Source: Vibrio lentus
Lineage (GTDB): Bacteria > Pseudomonadota > Gammaproteobacteria > Enterobacterales > Vibrionaceae
Direction: 5' to 3'
Assembly: GCF_002875945.1 (NCBI RefSeq)
Contig: NZ_MCZK01000121.1
Location: 18,702 to 82,701, forward strand
DNA: 64,000 nucleotides
The notes beneath the pieces were generated by a model. It did no database searches, was not told the DNA's origin, and was given only the letters and a program-made list of their open reading frames with translations. Shown here in pieces: positions 27,150 to 36,186 of this stretch (position 1 is the first letter of the stretch; each line of letters begins with the position of its first letter). A program made the translations under genes and the position numbers.

Positions 27150-29471
27150 TCAGTAAAGCAAAAACAGACCTTGGTAGCCGCCGATTTGTATTTCATCGAC
27201 ATACTCACCAACCTTGCCATTCACATCGACAGGCTTCATAGGTTTTTCTAACTGAATATTGATTTTGGGTGTCGCATAAAAATCAACATTCTTCCCGTAA
27301 AAGTCCGTGCGATAGAGCACTCGTCCATGTTCAAACTCTCTAGCGAGTACCATGTCTTTTGGGCCGTTTTCTACGATGTTTTCATCTGATTGATAAAGAA
27401 AGTAGGTGTAGGTTGGCAATAATGAAACCTCGCCATTGGGCAGGTCGGCATGAGTGACTTGATCTTGGGAAGAATCGCTCACAATTGTGTAGTCCGCTGG
27501 CTTTGGTGTGCTTGTTGATAGCATGAGCGAGATAGGTTGAAAGCCTTTTGGTATATGATTTGAAGGTGGTCCAAGATCGACTTTGAGCAACCCTGTCGGT
27601 TTATAGGCGATGTTTTTCGGTATACCCGCCTTCCAAAAATTATCTGCAGTCGTATTGTTACTCCCGTACACATAGCTGTTGTTCCATTGATTAAAGTAAC
27701 TGTGTTTTGGATGGTGATTGAGATAATAGATGGCGAGTGTTGAGTACTTATCTTGTTGCCAATTTTCTTCGCTGTTATCTAGATATTGGATTCGGCCAAA
27801 TCTCGTGGTGGCTTGATATATTACGCTTGAACCCGCATAGGCGAGTGCTGAGTTATCCCAAAACTTAGACACCCCGGCATAACCACTAAAGCCAGTCGAG
27901 GGGAATAAGTAGTGCTCCCTAAAGTACAGGTTTCCTGAGTCCATTAAGTGTGATTGCCCGTTTCGACTATAAAGATTGGCCGTTCCAATATTAAGGCCAA
28001 TTGAAAGCTCATCGTCGTTAGCTGATAACTGTTTGAGAAAGTCTGCGAATTGTTCTTTGTATCGCTTATCCGCTTCATCAGACCCTACGACAAGACCAAG
28101 CTCTTGGATTGTTCCTCCTGAGTAAACCTCAAATTGATTGCTGCCTAAAAGCTTATTGGTATCGTCGTTGTACGCGCCATTGAGCCCTTGTTGTGCCCAG
28201 TGCTTTGTATAGTAGCTTCGTATAGATCTTAATAAATCGGGATTGGCAAGATTGGTCAATGCCCACGATGAGTTTACCCCCCACATTCGCCCAAAAGGAA
28301 TGACGCGTGATTCCCAACGAAATCGAGCGGTGGCTGATTTGTTGTTCCTGTTTTTATATTCATTAGAGGATAGATAGTTGTCTTGGTTGAGATCGGCCGA
28401 TTGGTCAAAACCGCGAATCTTGCGCCATTGACCTGTTTTATTGTGAGATTTGGTTTTATGGTGAGATTTGGTTCCATTATGAGATTTGGTTTTATGCTGA
28501 GATTTGGCTTCACTGGGTGATTGTGAATTCGATTTTGTGGTCAAAGTGGGGAGAGCTTTGGTATCGATTTTTGGGAAACTGTTTTTTAATTGAATACGAT
28601 TTAGGCGAGGTCGAACATCACCTTGACTACCTTGCCAGCGTACCCTGACAACATACAAACGCCCACCATCACGGACAAACGTTGACCCAAAGTATTGGCC
28701 TCCACCGTAACTCTGGCCGCTGCCATCGTGAGTGTTCGCTCGCATCCAATCAGAAGGTACTCGCCAGTTTACCGATTGGTTTTGGGCCATGTTGAGCGTG
28801 TTGTCTTTGGTTATTGCTACATTAGACCAACTAGTGACTTTCCCCTGAGCATCTATCGATGAAGGATATTCAATTCTAAATTTTCCGCCTTGTGCATAGC
28901 GTGAGAATTCAAACGTCAAGCTGTTGAATTGTTCTGAGTGGTAAACATAGAGCGCTCCACCTTGCTCAACATATTCGAATACATCGGCATCCCAAGGTGG
29001 TTGCTGGTAAAGCGCAAATCCCGCATGCATTTCATCTGCTGTATAGCCAACGAGCATAGGCTTACGGTTTAAAATTGTATTCTCACCGTGTGTAGTATCC
29101 AGCTCTGCAAGAATGGTGTCTTCTGCGAAGTGTAAGAAGAAGTCTTCATAATCGAAGCTATTTTGCTCTGCGATGTTTCTTATTTCGTTTTCCAACTCCC
29201 CTGAATTGAGCTCTAACTTTTGGTTGTACATATAGCCGATGGTATTGGCTTTCTCATTAGTACTTTTATCTTCATAAGCCCCAAACACCAAGTCGCTATT
29301 GTTGAGCTCCCAATCAATCACATCGTTGGCTGAAACTGATGCTCCCTGCAAGTTGAACCCTCGTTCATGCTGACTTGGTAACACAATCGTATAGTTGGCC
29401 GAACTGGCATTTGGAAGTGCAAGGAAGGTAAAAGGGAGAGCTGATATCAATAGATTGAAGTGTTTTTTCAT
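27150..29471 (-). CDS. large secreted protein with EF-hand and His/Lys repeats
   Basis: 773 residues from ATG 29471 (TAGGAAG ribosome site; an earlier in-frame start would precede the signal peptide). Signal peptide to about residue 23. N-terminal beta-rich half carrying 'GGALYVYHSEQF' and 'RDGGRLYVVRVRW'; at 320-343 a 6-residue repeat (K-S-H-N/H-K/G-T); at 360-371 a perfect EF-hand loop (D-L-N-Q-D-N-Y-L-S-S-N-E); then an alpha/beta region ('SSWALTNLANPDLLRSIR', 'GLNIGTANLYSRNGQ') that may be a glycosidase barrel. Family not recognised. Convergent to melR, next to the alpha-galactoside genes, so carbohydrate handling outside the cell is plausible but unproven. Confidence 0.6.
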   Translation of the reverse strand: MKKHFNLLISALPFTFLALPNASSANYTIVLPSQHERGFNLQGASVSANDVIDWELNNSDLVFGAYEDKSTNEKANTIGYMYNQKLELNSGELENEIRNIAEQNSFDYEDFFLHFAEDTILAELDTTHGENTILNRKPMLVGYTADEMHAGFALYQQPPWDADVFEYVEQGGALYVYHSEQFNSLTFEFSRYAQGGKFRIEYPSSIDAQGKVTSWSNVAITKDNTLNMAQNQSVNWRVPSDWMRANTHDGSGQSYGGGQYFGSTFVRDGGRLYVVRVRWQGSQGDVRPRLNRIQLKNSFPKIDTKALPTLTTKSNSQSPSEAKSQHKTKSHNGTKSHHKTKSHNKTGQWRKIRGFDQSADLNQDNYLSSNEYKNRNNKSATARFRWESRVIPFGRMWGVNSSWALTNLANPDLLRSIRSYYTKHWAQQGLNGAYNDDTNKLLGSNQFEVYSGGTIQELGLVVGSDEADKRYKEQFADFLKQLSANDDELSIGLNIGTANLYSRNGQSHLMDSGNLYFREHYLFPSTGFSGYAGVSKFWDNSALAYAGSSVIYQATTRFGRIQYLDNSEENWQQDKYSTLAIYYLNHHPKHSYFNQWNNSYVYGSNNTTADNFWKAGIPKNIAYKPTGLLKVDLGPPSNHIPKGFQPISLMLSTSTPKPADYTIVSDSSQDQVTHADLPNGEVSLLPTYTYFLYQSDENIVENGPKDMVLAREFEHGRVLYRTDFYGKNVDFYATPKINIQLEKPMKPVDVNGKVGEYVDEIQIGGYQGLFLLY
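28443..28514. repeat. four tandem 18-bp repeats inside the secreted protein gene
   Basis: Units of 18 bases start at 28443, 28461, 28479 and 28497 (pattern GTGAGATTTGGTTTTATG with few changes). They encode the K-S-H-N-K-T repeats on the minus strand. Copy number can vary by slippage in steps of six residues without breaking the frame. Confidence 0.85.
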
Positions 29472-29794
29472 GAAACTTCCTAGCCACAATGGGAGTCACT
29501 TTGTCGTGGTCAACAAATTCCGGAGACTCGCTAAAGCAAAAATAACAAAACGTCCTTAGAGCGATATAAGTGTAGCAAACCCTATTTATGAGCTTATCTG
29601 ACGATAAAGTTGTATGACCATGAACTTTTGGCCTCCAACTTGACAGTTTAGAGGTTACTAACAACTATTAAGTTGATGATTTTAAATCCGTAATCCATAG
29701 ATTTACCGAAGTTGCATGATTAAGGGCGTAGGTGTGGATATTTTTATGACGTTCACCATGAGTGAACTCGATAAATAAGGAGAGGATGCCTCTT
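29472..29794. other. intergenic region before the DUF5993 gene
   Basis: 323 bases between divergent genes. No ORF with a ribosome site and no clear operator; presumably holds both promoters. Confidence 0.35.
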
Positions 29795-29950
29795 ATGATG
29801 TCTTTACTATTTTTATTGTTACTTGTGGCGATGGTGTGCGGGTTTTTCGGCAAGAAGACCGCCGCATATGGCTTTTTTGCTGGCTCAGTGATCTTAGGTT
29901 TGTATTGGTTTAATCACCATGCGACTGACCCTCTATCGATCTTATTGTAA
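29795..29950 (+). CDS. DUF5993 small membrane protein
   Basis: 51 residues from ATG 29795; in-frame ATG 29786 and GTG 29762 also exist, but the AAGGAGAGG ribosome site (29777-29785) is best placed for 29795. Two hydrophobic helices ('LLFLLLLVAMVCGFF' and 'YGFFAGSVILGLYWF') with a short G-K-K turn. DUF5993 proteins are typically encoded directly before a DsbB-like gene, as here (9 bases apart). Possibly a subunit of that oxidoreductase; function not established. Confidence 0.68.
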   Translation: MMSLLFLLLLVAMVCGFFGKKTAAYGFFAGSVILGLYWFNHHATDPLSILL

Positions 29951-29959
29951 GGAGCTAGC

Positions 29960-30514
29960 ATGAATCGAAATCAGTTAACTCTCCTGAATACACTTGGTTT
30001 ACTGGGTATGACAGCCGTTTTGTTGATCGGCTTCATTCTTCAGTTTGTCCTCAATGAACTTCCTTGCCCACTATGTCTATTACAACGGATTGGTTTTGTG
30101 ATGGTCGCGTTTGGCTTCATGCTGAATGTGGTTTACGGGCCTCAACCTCGTCACTATGGTGTTGTGCTAATTGGCGCTTTGTATGGTGTGGCGACATCGT
30201 TAAGACAAGTTTCCCTACACGTCATTCCGGGCACTCCTGGCTATGGCAGTCCGATATTTGGTATGCATTATTACACTTGGGCCTTTGTGTTGTTCGCCGC
30301 GACCATATTGGGTGTTGCCGTGATCTTGATATTAACCAATAAAGCGGAGTCTCACGAACCCTACAAAATGACTAATTTCGGGCGCATCGCGTGTCTACTG
30401 GCGATTGTCGTCGTGGCACTAAATGCGATTGCCACATTTGTAGAGTGCGGGCCTTATCAGTGTCCTGATAACCCAGTGAGCTATTGGTTACTCAATCAAG
30501 GGGCTGGTGGATAA
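29960..30514 (+). CDS. DsbB-like disulfide oxidoreductase
   Basis: 184 residues, four to five membrane helices. The quinone-linked CxxC is Cys36-Pro-Leu-Cys39 ('LPCPLCLLQRIGF'), followed by the DsbB-type pattern. Unlike classic DsbB, the second loop (about 84-105) has no Cys; a second pair, Cys163 and Cys168, lies near the C-terminus ('VECGPYQCPDNP'). It would reoxidise a DsbA-like periplasmic partner and pass electrons to quinone. Translationally close to DUF5993 (9 bases). Terminator follows at 30532-30562. Confidence 0.82.
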   Translation: MNRNQLTLLNTLGLLGMTAVLLIGFILQFVLNELPCPLCLLQRIGFVMVAFGFMLNVVYGPQPRHYGVVLIGALYGVATSLRQVSLHVIPGTPGYGSPIFGMHYYTWAFVLFAATILGVAVILILTNKAESHEPYKMTNFGRIACLLAIVVVALNAIATFVECGPYQCPDNPVSYWLLNQGAGG

Positions 30515-30531
30515 TTTCTGAGTTTGAACAA

Positions 30532-30562
30532 AAAGAGCGAGAGGCCACTCCTCGCTCTTTTT
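30532..30562 (+). terminator. bidirectional terminator between dsbB-like and eda genes
   Basis: 10-bp perfect stem AAAGAGCGAG (30532-30541) and CTCGCTCTTT (30551-30560) with a T-run after it and an A-run before it, serving both convergent genes. Confidence 0.85.
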
Positions 30563-30615
30563 GTATGTAACGCATTTCCAAATCTGCGAACAGTTTAGAT
30601 CAGCTACTTATGTGC

Positions 30616-31245
30616 TTAGCGATTCACCTGATCAATAATCTCTCGTGTTAGGCGTGCAATCTCATCCCACTCTTTGTTTTCGACTAGCTTCTTATCCACC
30701 ATCCAAGTGCCACCACATGCTAATACTTGAGGAACTGCTAGGTAGTTACCAATGTTTGATGGCGTGATACCGCCAGTAGGCATGAGTCGAATATCACTGT
30801 ATGGCCCAACGAGCGATTTCACCATGCTGAGTCCACCAGAGGCTTCTGCAGGGAAGAATTTGAGAGTCGTTAGGCCCATCTCTAATGCCGCTTCAACCGT
30901 GCTTGGATTGTTCACTCCCGGGATAATATTGATGCCGATTTCTTGGCACGCTCTTATTGTATTTGGATTAAAACCAGGGGAAACCACGAATGTTGCGCCC
31001 GCTTCTTTAGCAGCGAGTGCTTGTTCACCGTTTAAGATGGTTCCCGCACCAATAAGTATTTCTGGCTGTGCTTGGCGAAGTAATCGAATCGCTTCAACAG
31101 CGGCATCTGAACGGAACGTAATTTCTGCTGCTGGCAGCCCATTTTCAGCCAAGACTTTACCGAGTGGAATAATATCTTCTGCGTTATCAATCGCGATAAC
31201 TGGGATAACTTTAAGTGCTTTTAATTGGTCATTAATTGTAGGCAT
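30616..31245 (-). CDS. eda: KDPG aldolase (copy 1)
   Basis: 209 residues, class I aldolase splitting 2-keto-3-deoxy-6-phosphogluconate to pyruvate and glyceraldehyde-3-phosphate. Schiff-base Lys129 in 'TTLKFFPAEASGG' and Glu41 in 'AAEITFRS' are intact. It starts 3 bases after kdgK copy 1, last in a PTS-kdgK-eda unit. About four-fifths identical by eye to copy 2 at 45639, indicating duplication or a second acquisition. Confidence 0.93.
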   Translation of the reverse strand: MPTINDQLKALKVIPVIAIDNAEDIIPLGKVLAENGLPAAEITFRSDAAVEAIRLLRQAQPEILIGAGTILNGEQALAAKEAGATFVVSPGFNPNTIRACQEIGINIIPGVNNPSTVEAALEMGLTTLKFFPAEASGGLSMVKSLVGPYSDIRLMPTGGITPSNIGNYLAVPQVLACGGTWMVDKKLVENKEWDEIARLTREIIDQVNR

Positions 31246-31248
31246 GGT

Positions 31249-32217
31249 TTACTTCTTAATAGGGTTTGAAAGAGTGTCTGTGATGGTTTTTGAAATAATC
31301 GCACCGTGGTGCTGAATCACTAGTCTCGCTAGTGCATTACCTTGTTGGCAGGCTTCTGCAATAGAGCCTCCAGCCAGATAGCAAGATAAGAAACCCCCGT
31401 TAAAAGAATCGCCTGCTGAAGTGCTATCGACCACGGTTTCGACAGGTGTCGTTGTGATTTTTACTGATGCACCTTCTGGGTTTTCACTGATCAGGCAGCC
31501 TTCAGCACCGAGTTTAACAATGATGGTTTTGACACCCAGTTTGTGTAGTCGGTCGATTGTGTCTTGAGGTGTTTGGTCGTCCCAGAGTTGCTGTTCATCA
31601 TCAAAGGTAACTAAGGCGAGATCAGTGGCTTGATAACCTAATCGATAACACTCTTTGGTCGTGCTTTCTGAATCCCATAATTTTGGTCGGTAATTACTAT
31701 CAAAGGCGATGGTTACGCCACGTTCACGCAGGCCTTGGATGATAGTGAGTAACTTGAGTTGATCGTCATGTGGCAATATTGCGAGAGAAATACCGCTCAA
31801 AAACACCATCTCAACATCTTCAAGCTGGGCGGTTATTTTGTCGAAATCTGGGTGCTGTACCATGTAGCGAGCCGCGGAGTCATTACGCCAATACAGAAAT
31901 GTGCGTTCGCCAACGTCGTCCAATTGAATCAGATACAGGCCTGGCGAGCGCTGTTCGTCGATAAGCACTAAATCGGTTGATAGTCCTTCATCTTGCCAAC
32001 GCTTGAGCATCTGTTGGCTAATGGAATCTGCCCCAAGAGCAGTGACGTAACTGGTACGAATCAAAGGAGCATCTGTTGAGCTTGAATAGCTGGTGGCACT
32101 TCGGTTCAAATACACAGCGGCGTTGAGCGTATCTCCACCATAGGTTTGTTGCATGGTACCGAATGGAGCGCCGTTCAGTTCAATCATGCACTCGCCGATA
32201 ATCGCAATGTGGCTCAT
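31249..32217 (-). CDS. kdgK: 2-keto-3-deoxygluconate kinase (copy 1)
   Basis: 322 residues, PfkB-family sugar kinase. 'GECMIELNG' start, 'GGDTLNAAVYLNR' substrate region, and the ATP/anion-hole signature 'DSTSAGDSFNGGFL' near the C-terminus. Phosphorylates KDG to KDPG, the substrate of the adjacent aldolase. Separated from the PTS gene by a perfect 11-bp hairpin (32264-32292). Paralog at 46278 is longer by about 10 residues in a loop. Confidence 0.92.
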   Translation of the reverse strand: MSHIAIIGECMIELNGAPFGTMQQTYGGDTLNAAVYLNRSATSYSSSTDAPLIRTSYVTALGADSISQQMLKRWQDEGLSTDLVLIDEQRSPGLYLIQLDDVGERTFLYWRNDSAARYMVQHPDFDKITAQLEDVEMVFLSGISLAILPHDDQLKLLTIIQGLRERGVTIAFDSNYRPKLWDSESTTKECYRLGYQATDLALVTFDDEQQLWDDQTPQDTIDRLHKLGVKTIIVKLGAEGCLISENPEGASVKITTTPVETVVDSTSAGDSFNGGFLSCYLAGGSIAEACQQGNALARLVIQHHGAIISKTITDTLSNPIKK

Positions 32218-32263
32218 AGTGTGCCCTTACAGAAAGATTGGTATTACTAGGTATAAATGATGG

Positions 32264-32292
32264 AACGTGGCTACAAGGAAGGTAGCCACGTT
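32264..32292 (-). promoter_or_regulatory. intercistronic stem-loop between PTS gene and kdgK
   Basis: Perfect 11-bp inverted repeat AACGTGGCTAC (32264-32274) and GTAGCCACGTT (32282-32292), loop of 7, no T-run on the minus strand. Likely mRNA processing or stabilising element rather than a full terminator (inference). Confidence 0.6.
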
Positions 32293-32323
32293 GATTATGT
32301 TCCCATTAGGTTGGGAGGAAGTG

Positions 32324-33757
32324 TTACTTGTTGTCTAGCTTTACGAATAACAGTGTTAATACGTAAGACAGTACAAACACACCAACCACACCCATAATCG
32401 CTTGGATAAAGTTCTGTGTGCCGCCTGCAAGGTAAGCTGGAAGGCTGAATACAGAAGAAAGAATGTAGCTGGTTAAATGGGTATCGATCGTTACAGAGAT
32501 AGCACCGAACACACCTGCCGCTAAACTCGCGGTCATCATCGCTTTGGTGTATTTCGTTAGTACACCAAATAGAGCCGGTTCCGTGATGCCTAAGATAGCG
32601 GTAACGCTTGAGCCCATCGTGATTGAAGATTGCTCTTTAGAAACCGTTTTGCGTTGTTTGTGCCAGATTGCCATTGTCGCACCAGCAATTGCCATGTTAC
32701 CTAAACACATGATTGGCATTAGTAAATCCTTACCATACAGTGCGAAGTTGTTCAGGCTGATTGGTGTCATGCTGTGGTGAATACCAAACACAATCGTAAT
32801 CGGGCGAGTCAGACCAAAAACAAAGCCCGTTAACGTTGGAGATATCTCCAGTAGCGAGCTCATTACCCAACCTGCACCATTACTTAGCCAGATACCAGCA
32901 GGGCCAACAAATGATAGCGTGATGGTAGAAGTCACAGTAAACGCAAGCAGTGGCGTAAATACTGGTTTCGCTGAAGAGGGTACCAGTCGGTCAACCATCG
33001 GCGTGACTTTCGATAGTAACCAAATCGCCAAAATAGCAGGGACAATAGCACCACCGTAATTAAGCAGTTCAATCGGTATAACGCCTAACACCGTCAATTC
33101 TGGTACCGCGCCAGCATCTTTGAGTAGCACTGCTTTATCGACTAGTTTGGGTGCCAACATCGCTGAAGAGACAGCCAGCGCAATGTATTCGTTTACTTTA
33201 AATACTTTGGCTGCAGAGAAAGAAACCAGCATTGGTAGGAAGAAGAAAACAGCGACAGAAATAGAACGGAAAAAGTAAACAGTGTCTGAGGTTTCAGAGA
33301 TAACGTTGGTTGCGATAAGCCCTGAGAGTAGCCCCATCAACATACCAGCGCCCGCTATGGCAGGAACGACAGGGCCAAAGATGCCTGCGACAATACGCAT
33401 CACGCCTTGGAATAGTTTTCCTTTCTCTAGCTCATCACTAACTGTTGATTCTGCCTGTTGCTTGTTAGACAGTGCGTTGAACCATTGCTCGACTTCAACG
33501 CCAATAATGACTTGGGTTTGGCCTTGTTGCAGCACCACACCTTTCACGCCAGCGATCTGTTTAATAGCGTCTTCGTTTGCTTGAGCCTCGTCTGCCAGTT
33601 TGAATCGTAAACGAGTCATGCAGTGAGTAATGCTCACAATATTGTCTTCACCACCAAGAGCAGAGACTAATAACTGTATATTTTCTTTGAAATTTTTCTT
33701 TTTAGACGATGACTTAGAGTTATTCATAACAGCATCATTATTTTCAACAATTTGCAT
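32324..33757 (-). CDS. PTS sugar transporter, EIIBC fusion
   Basis: 477 residues. N-terminal EIIB domain of the glucose/sucrose/beta-glucoside superfamily with phospho-acceptor Cys46 in 'SITHCMTRLRFKL', then an EIIC domain of about ten membrane helices ('VVPAIAGAGMLMG', 'FGIHHSMTPI', 'GITEPALFGV'). No EIIA domain, so it must use an EIIA encoded elsewhere. It would import and phosphorylate a sugar or glycoside. Operon with kdgK and eda and divergent from an RspA/ManD-type dehydratase, an unusual pairing for a PTS. The start has no strong ribosome site; a Met at residue 11 is an alternative. Confidence 0.85.
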   Translation of the reverse strand: MQIVENNDAVMNNSKSSSKKKNFKENIQLLVSALGGEDNIVSITHCMTRLRFKLADEAQANEDAIKQIAGVKGVVLQQGQTQVIIGVEVEQWFNALSNKQQAESTVSDELEKGKLFQGVMRIVAGIFGPVVPAIAGAGMLMGLLSGLIATNVISETSDTVYFFRSISVAVFFFLPMLVSFSAAKVFKVNEYIALAVSSAMLAPKLVDKAVLLKDAGAVPELTVLGVIPIELLNYGGAIVPAILAIWLLSKVTPMVDRLVPSSAKPVFTPLLAFTVTSTITLSFVGPAGIWLSNGAGWVMSSLLEISPTLTGFVFGLTRPITIVFGIHHSMTPISLNNFALYGKDLLMPIMCLGNMAIAGATMAIWHKQRKTVSKEQSSITMGSSVTAILGITEPALFGVLTKYTKAMMTASLAAGVFGAISVTIDTHLTSYILSSVFSLPAYLAGGTQNFIQAIMGVVGVFVLSYVLTLLFVKLDNK

Positions 33758-33886
33758 ACTACACCTGTTACTGGGATATATTTAACTCCAGTAATCATAT
33801 CGATAACTTATTTAAAGCCAATGGGATAAAAAGAGACTTCAATCACACTTAAAATTCGAATAAATTATTTTTGACGATTTTCGGCC

Positions 33887-33933
33887 AATTGGTATGTTTT
33901 GTTTATCAAAAAAAAACACTAAACGTACCAATT
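33887..33933. promoter_or_regulatory. inverted repeat in the PTS/dehydratase divergent promoter
   Basis: Arms AATTGGTATGTTTTG (33887-33901) and ACTAAACGTACCAATT (33918-33933) pair with few mismatches around a 16-base centre. They lie between the divergent PTS and dehydratase genes. Candidate operator for the GntR/UTRA protein at 35247 or for the UxuR-type regulator, whose half-site TTGGT is shared. Confidence 0.5.
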
Positions 33934-34017
33934 ATTTTTCATGAAATTTAACGCTTGAAATGTGCTTTTTAACACGGTTAGATAATAAGAGTTGAAGTTA
34001 GTTTAGGTTATTTAATT

Positions 34018-35217
34018 GTGAAAGAAACTATTATATCCGATATCCATTGTATTATTACCAAGCCAGATAGGCATAACCTCATCACGGTTGTTGTTGAAAC
34101 CAATGAAGGTGTGACAGGCTTTGGTTGCGCGACCTTCCAACAAAGACCCTTAGCCGTAAAAACCATGGTCGATGAGTATCTAAAGCCTCTTCTCGTTGGT
34201 AAAAATGCCAATAATATTGAAGACTTATGGCAAATGATGATGGTCAACGCTTATTGGCGAAATGGGCCTGTGATCAATAATGCCATATCAGGTGTTGATA
34301 TGGCGCTGTGGGATATTAAAGCTAAATTAGCAGGCATGCCGCTTCATCAATTATTTGGTGGCAAGTCTCGTGATGCGATCCCGGTATACACACATGCGAC
34401 TAGCGACACGATGGAAGGTATTTATGAGCTGGTGGAATCTTTCTTAGACAAAGGCTACAAGCATATTCGTTGTCAGCTTGGTTTCTATGGCGGTGTTCCA
34501 ACCGATTTACATACCACTCAAAACCCAACTGAAGGTTCGTACTACGACCAAGATCAGTACATGGACAATACACTAACGATGTTTAAGTCGCTGAGAGAAA
34601 AATACGGTAACCAATTCCATATTCTTCACGATGTTCATGAGCGCCTTTTCCCAAATCAAGCTATACAATTTGCTAAAGAAGTCGAGCAATATAAGCCTTA
34701 CTTTATTGAAGATATTCTGCCGCCAAGTCAAACTGAATGGTTGGATAATATTCGTAGCCAAAGCTCGGTTTCATTAGGTTTAGGGGAGTTGTTTAACAAC
34801 CCTGAAGAGTGGAAGTCTCTGATTGCCAACCGCCGTATCGACTTCATTCGTTGCCATGTTTCACAAATTGGCGGCATTACACCTGCGCTTAAACTCGGAC
34901 ATTTATGTCAGAACTTTGGCGTTCGTATTGCATGGCACTGTCCGCCAGACATGACGCCAATTGGTGCTGCGGTAAACACGCATTTGAATGTGCACTTACA
35001 CAATGCTGCAATTCAAGAGCATGTTGAATACAATGAAAACACACACAAAGTATTCCCGAATGCCGCAGAGCCGATCAACGGTTACTTATACGCTTCAGAA
35101 ATTGCAGGTATTGGTGTAGAGATGGACCGAGAGGTTGCTGCAGAGTTTCCTGTGATGTATCGCCCTCATGAGTGGACACAAAGTCGACTACCCGATGGCT
35201 CAATTCACACGCCATAG
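34018..35217 (+). CDS. enolase-superfamily sugar-acid dehydratase, RspA/ManD type
   Basis: 399 residues, GTG start at 34018. Mandelate-racemase subgroup of the enolase superfamily, closest in pattern to D-mannonate/D-altronate dehydratase ManD (RspA). Metal ligands appear as Asp in '[10 protein letters not shown]', Glu in 'FIEDILPP' and Glu in 'GLGELFNN'; '[18 protein letters not shown]' is the C-terminal active-site stretch. It would dehydrate a hexonate to KDG, which the divergent kdgK/eda then metabolise. A separate UxuA lies at 54476. Many RspA-type proteins have low or no mannonate activity, so the exact acid is uncertain. Confidence 0.82.
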   Translation: MKETIISDIHCIITKPDRHNLITVVVETNEGVTGFGCATFQQRPLAVKTMVDEYLKPLLVGKNANNIEDLWQMMMVNAYWRNGPVINNAISGVDMALWDIKAKLAGMPLHQLFGGKSRDAIPVYTHATSDTMEGIYELVESFLDKGYKHIRCQLGFYGGVPTDLHTTQNPTEGSYYDQDQYMDNTLTMFKSLREKYGNQFHILHDVHERLFPNQAIQFAKEVEQYKPYFIEDILPPSQTEWLDNIRSQSSVSLGLGELFNNPEEWKSLIANRRIDFIRCHVSQIGGITPALKLGHLCQNFGVRIAWHCPPDMTPIGAAVNTHLNVHLHNAAIQEHVEYNENTHKVFPNAAEPINGYLYASEIAGIGVEMDREVAAEFPVMYRPHEWTQSRLPDGSIHTP

Positions 35218-35238
35218 TCTGTTGTTTCAATAAACATT

Positions 35239-35261
35239 TAGCCGCACTAGCGGCTATTTTT
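35239..35261 (+). terminator. terminator of the dehydratase gene
   Basis: Stem TAGCCGC (35239-35245) and GCGGCTA (35250-35256), loop ACTA, then TTTTT. The stop codon of the convergent gntR gene lies inside the loop, so the two 3' ends overlap. Confidence 0.8.
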
Positions 35262-35960
35262 ATCTCTGAAATTCATGCTCTCGCTGTTAAACGGCGTGTG
35301 ATAAGTGCATTGATAGTTGATATCGATAATGTCGCTGACAATGAACAATTCGCCAGAGGTAAGGAAGCCACGGTTGGTGATGTTCATTGCCGCCACATTC
35401 TTCTTACAGCCCAGTAAATCGGCATCATCTTTGGATACGTTGATGGCTTGATAAGTCGTTAGGTAACTGTCGATCTCTAAGCCTTGAGCTAGTGCGTGCT
35501 TTTGAAGCGAGCTCTCGATGATGTCTGTGTTCATTTCATGAAATATACTGACAGGTATTTTTGTTTCTTCAATTTGAACGACTTTATTATTAATTAACCT
35601 AAGACGTTTGATCTTCCAAATATATTCATCGTCACGTAGAGAAAATATTTGTTGTTCGTGATTGTTTGGTAACGCCTTATTTAATTGAATCTTTTTATAA
35701 GATATTTCTTCAAAGCTGTTTTCAGTGATCGAGTTATAAACCAAAGGTGTTCCAACCAAAGATGTATTAACGAAGTACCCTGAACCCACCTTAGATGTCA
35801 CCATACCAATCGCTTCAAGTTTCGCTAGCGCTTTTCGAATAGTAAATCGAGATAACCCATATATTTCAGAGAGTTCTCTTTCCGCGGGAAGCTTATGGCT
35901 GATACTGTTTTGACAGATCTTACTCACAATATCTTGGACAACTAATTCGTACTTTTTCAT
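35247..35960 (-). CDS. GntR-family regulator with UTRA domain
   Basis: 237 residues. N-terminal winged helix 'LPAERELSEIYGLSRFTIRKALAKLEAIGMV' at about 25-60 and a C-terminal UTRA ligand domain (about 90-230), the HutC/TreR class that senses sugars or sugar phosphates. Convergent to the dehydratase gene. Upstream of its start is the palindrome CACTTTAAAGTG (35969-35980). Likely regulator of the PTS and dehydratase units, possibly binding the repeat at 33887-33933. Effector unknown. Confidence 0.85.
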   Translation of the reverse strand: MKKYELVVQDIVSKICQNSISHKLPAERELSEIYGLSRFTIRKALAKLEAIGMVTSKVGSGYFVNTSLVGTPLVYNSITENSFEEISYKKIQLNKALPNNHEQQIFSLRDDEYIWKIKRLRLINNKVVQIEETKIPVSIFHEMNTDIIESSLQKHALAQGLEIDSYLTTYQAINVSKDDADLLGCKKNVAAMNITNRGFLTSGELFIVSDIIDINYQCTYHTPFNSESMNFRDKNSR

Positions 35961-36122
35961 AAAACAATCACTTTAAAGTGTATTCACTGTGACTAAAGAA
36001 TAGTGAACTAAATCAGGGGTTCAGCACGCTCTGAATGATTGATAATTATAACATAGAAGGCTAAGTGGGGGACGATAATTGAGGGGCGCGGCGTACGTTA
36101 TTGAAGTTATATAGGGATGAAA

Positions 36123-36146
36123 AAGCGCGCCATTATCGGCGCGCTT
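36123..36146 (-). terminator. terminator of the dipeptidase gene
   Basis: 9-bp stem AAGCGCGCC (36123-36131) and GGCGCGCTT (36138-36146), loop ATTATC; preceding A's supply the T-run on the minus strand. Confidence 0.8.
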
Positions 36147-36186
36147 CAGTCAGTTGTGCTAGCTAGAAATTGACACGACTAACCAA

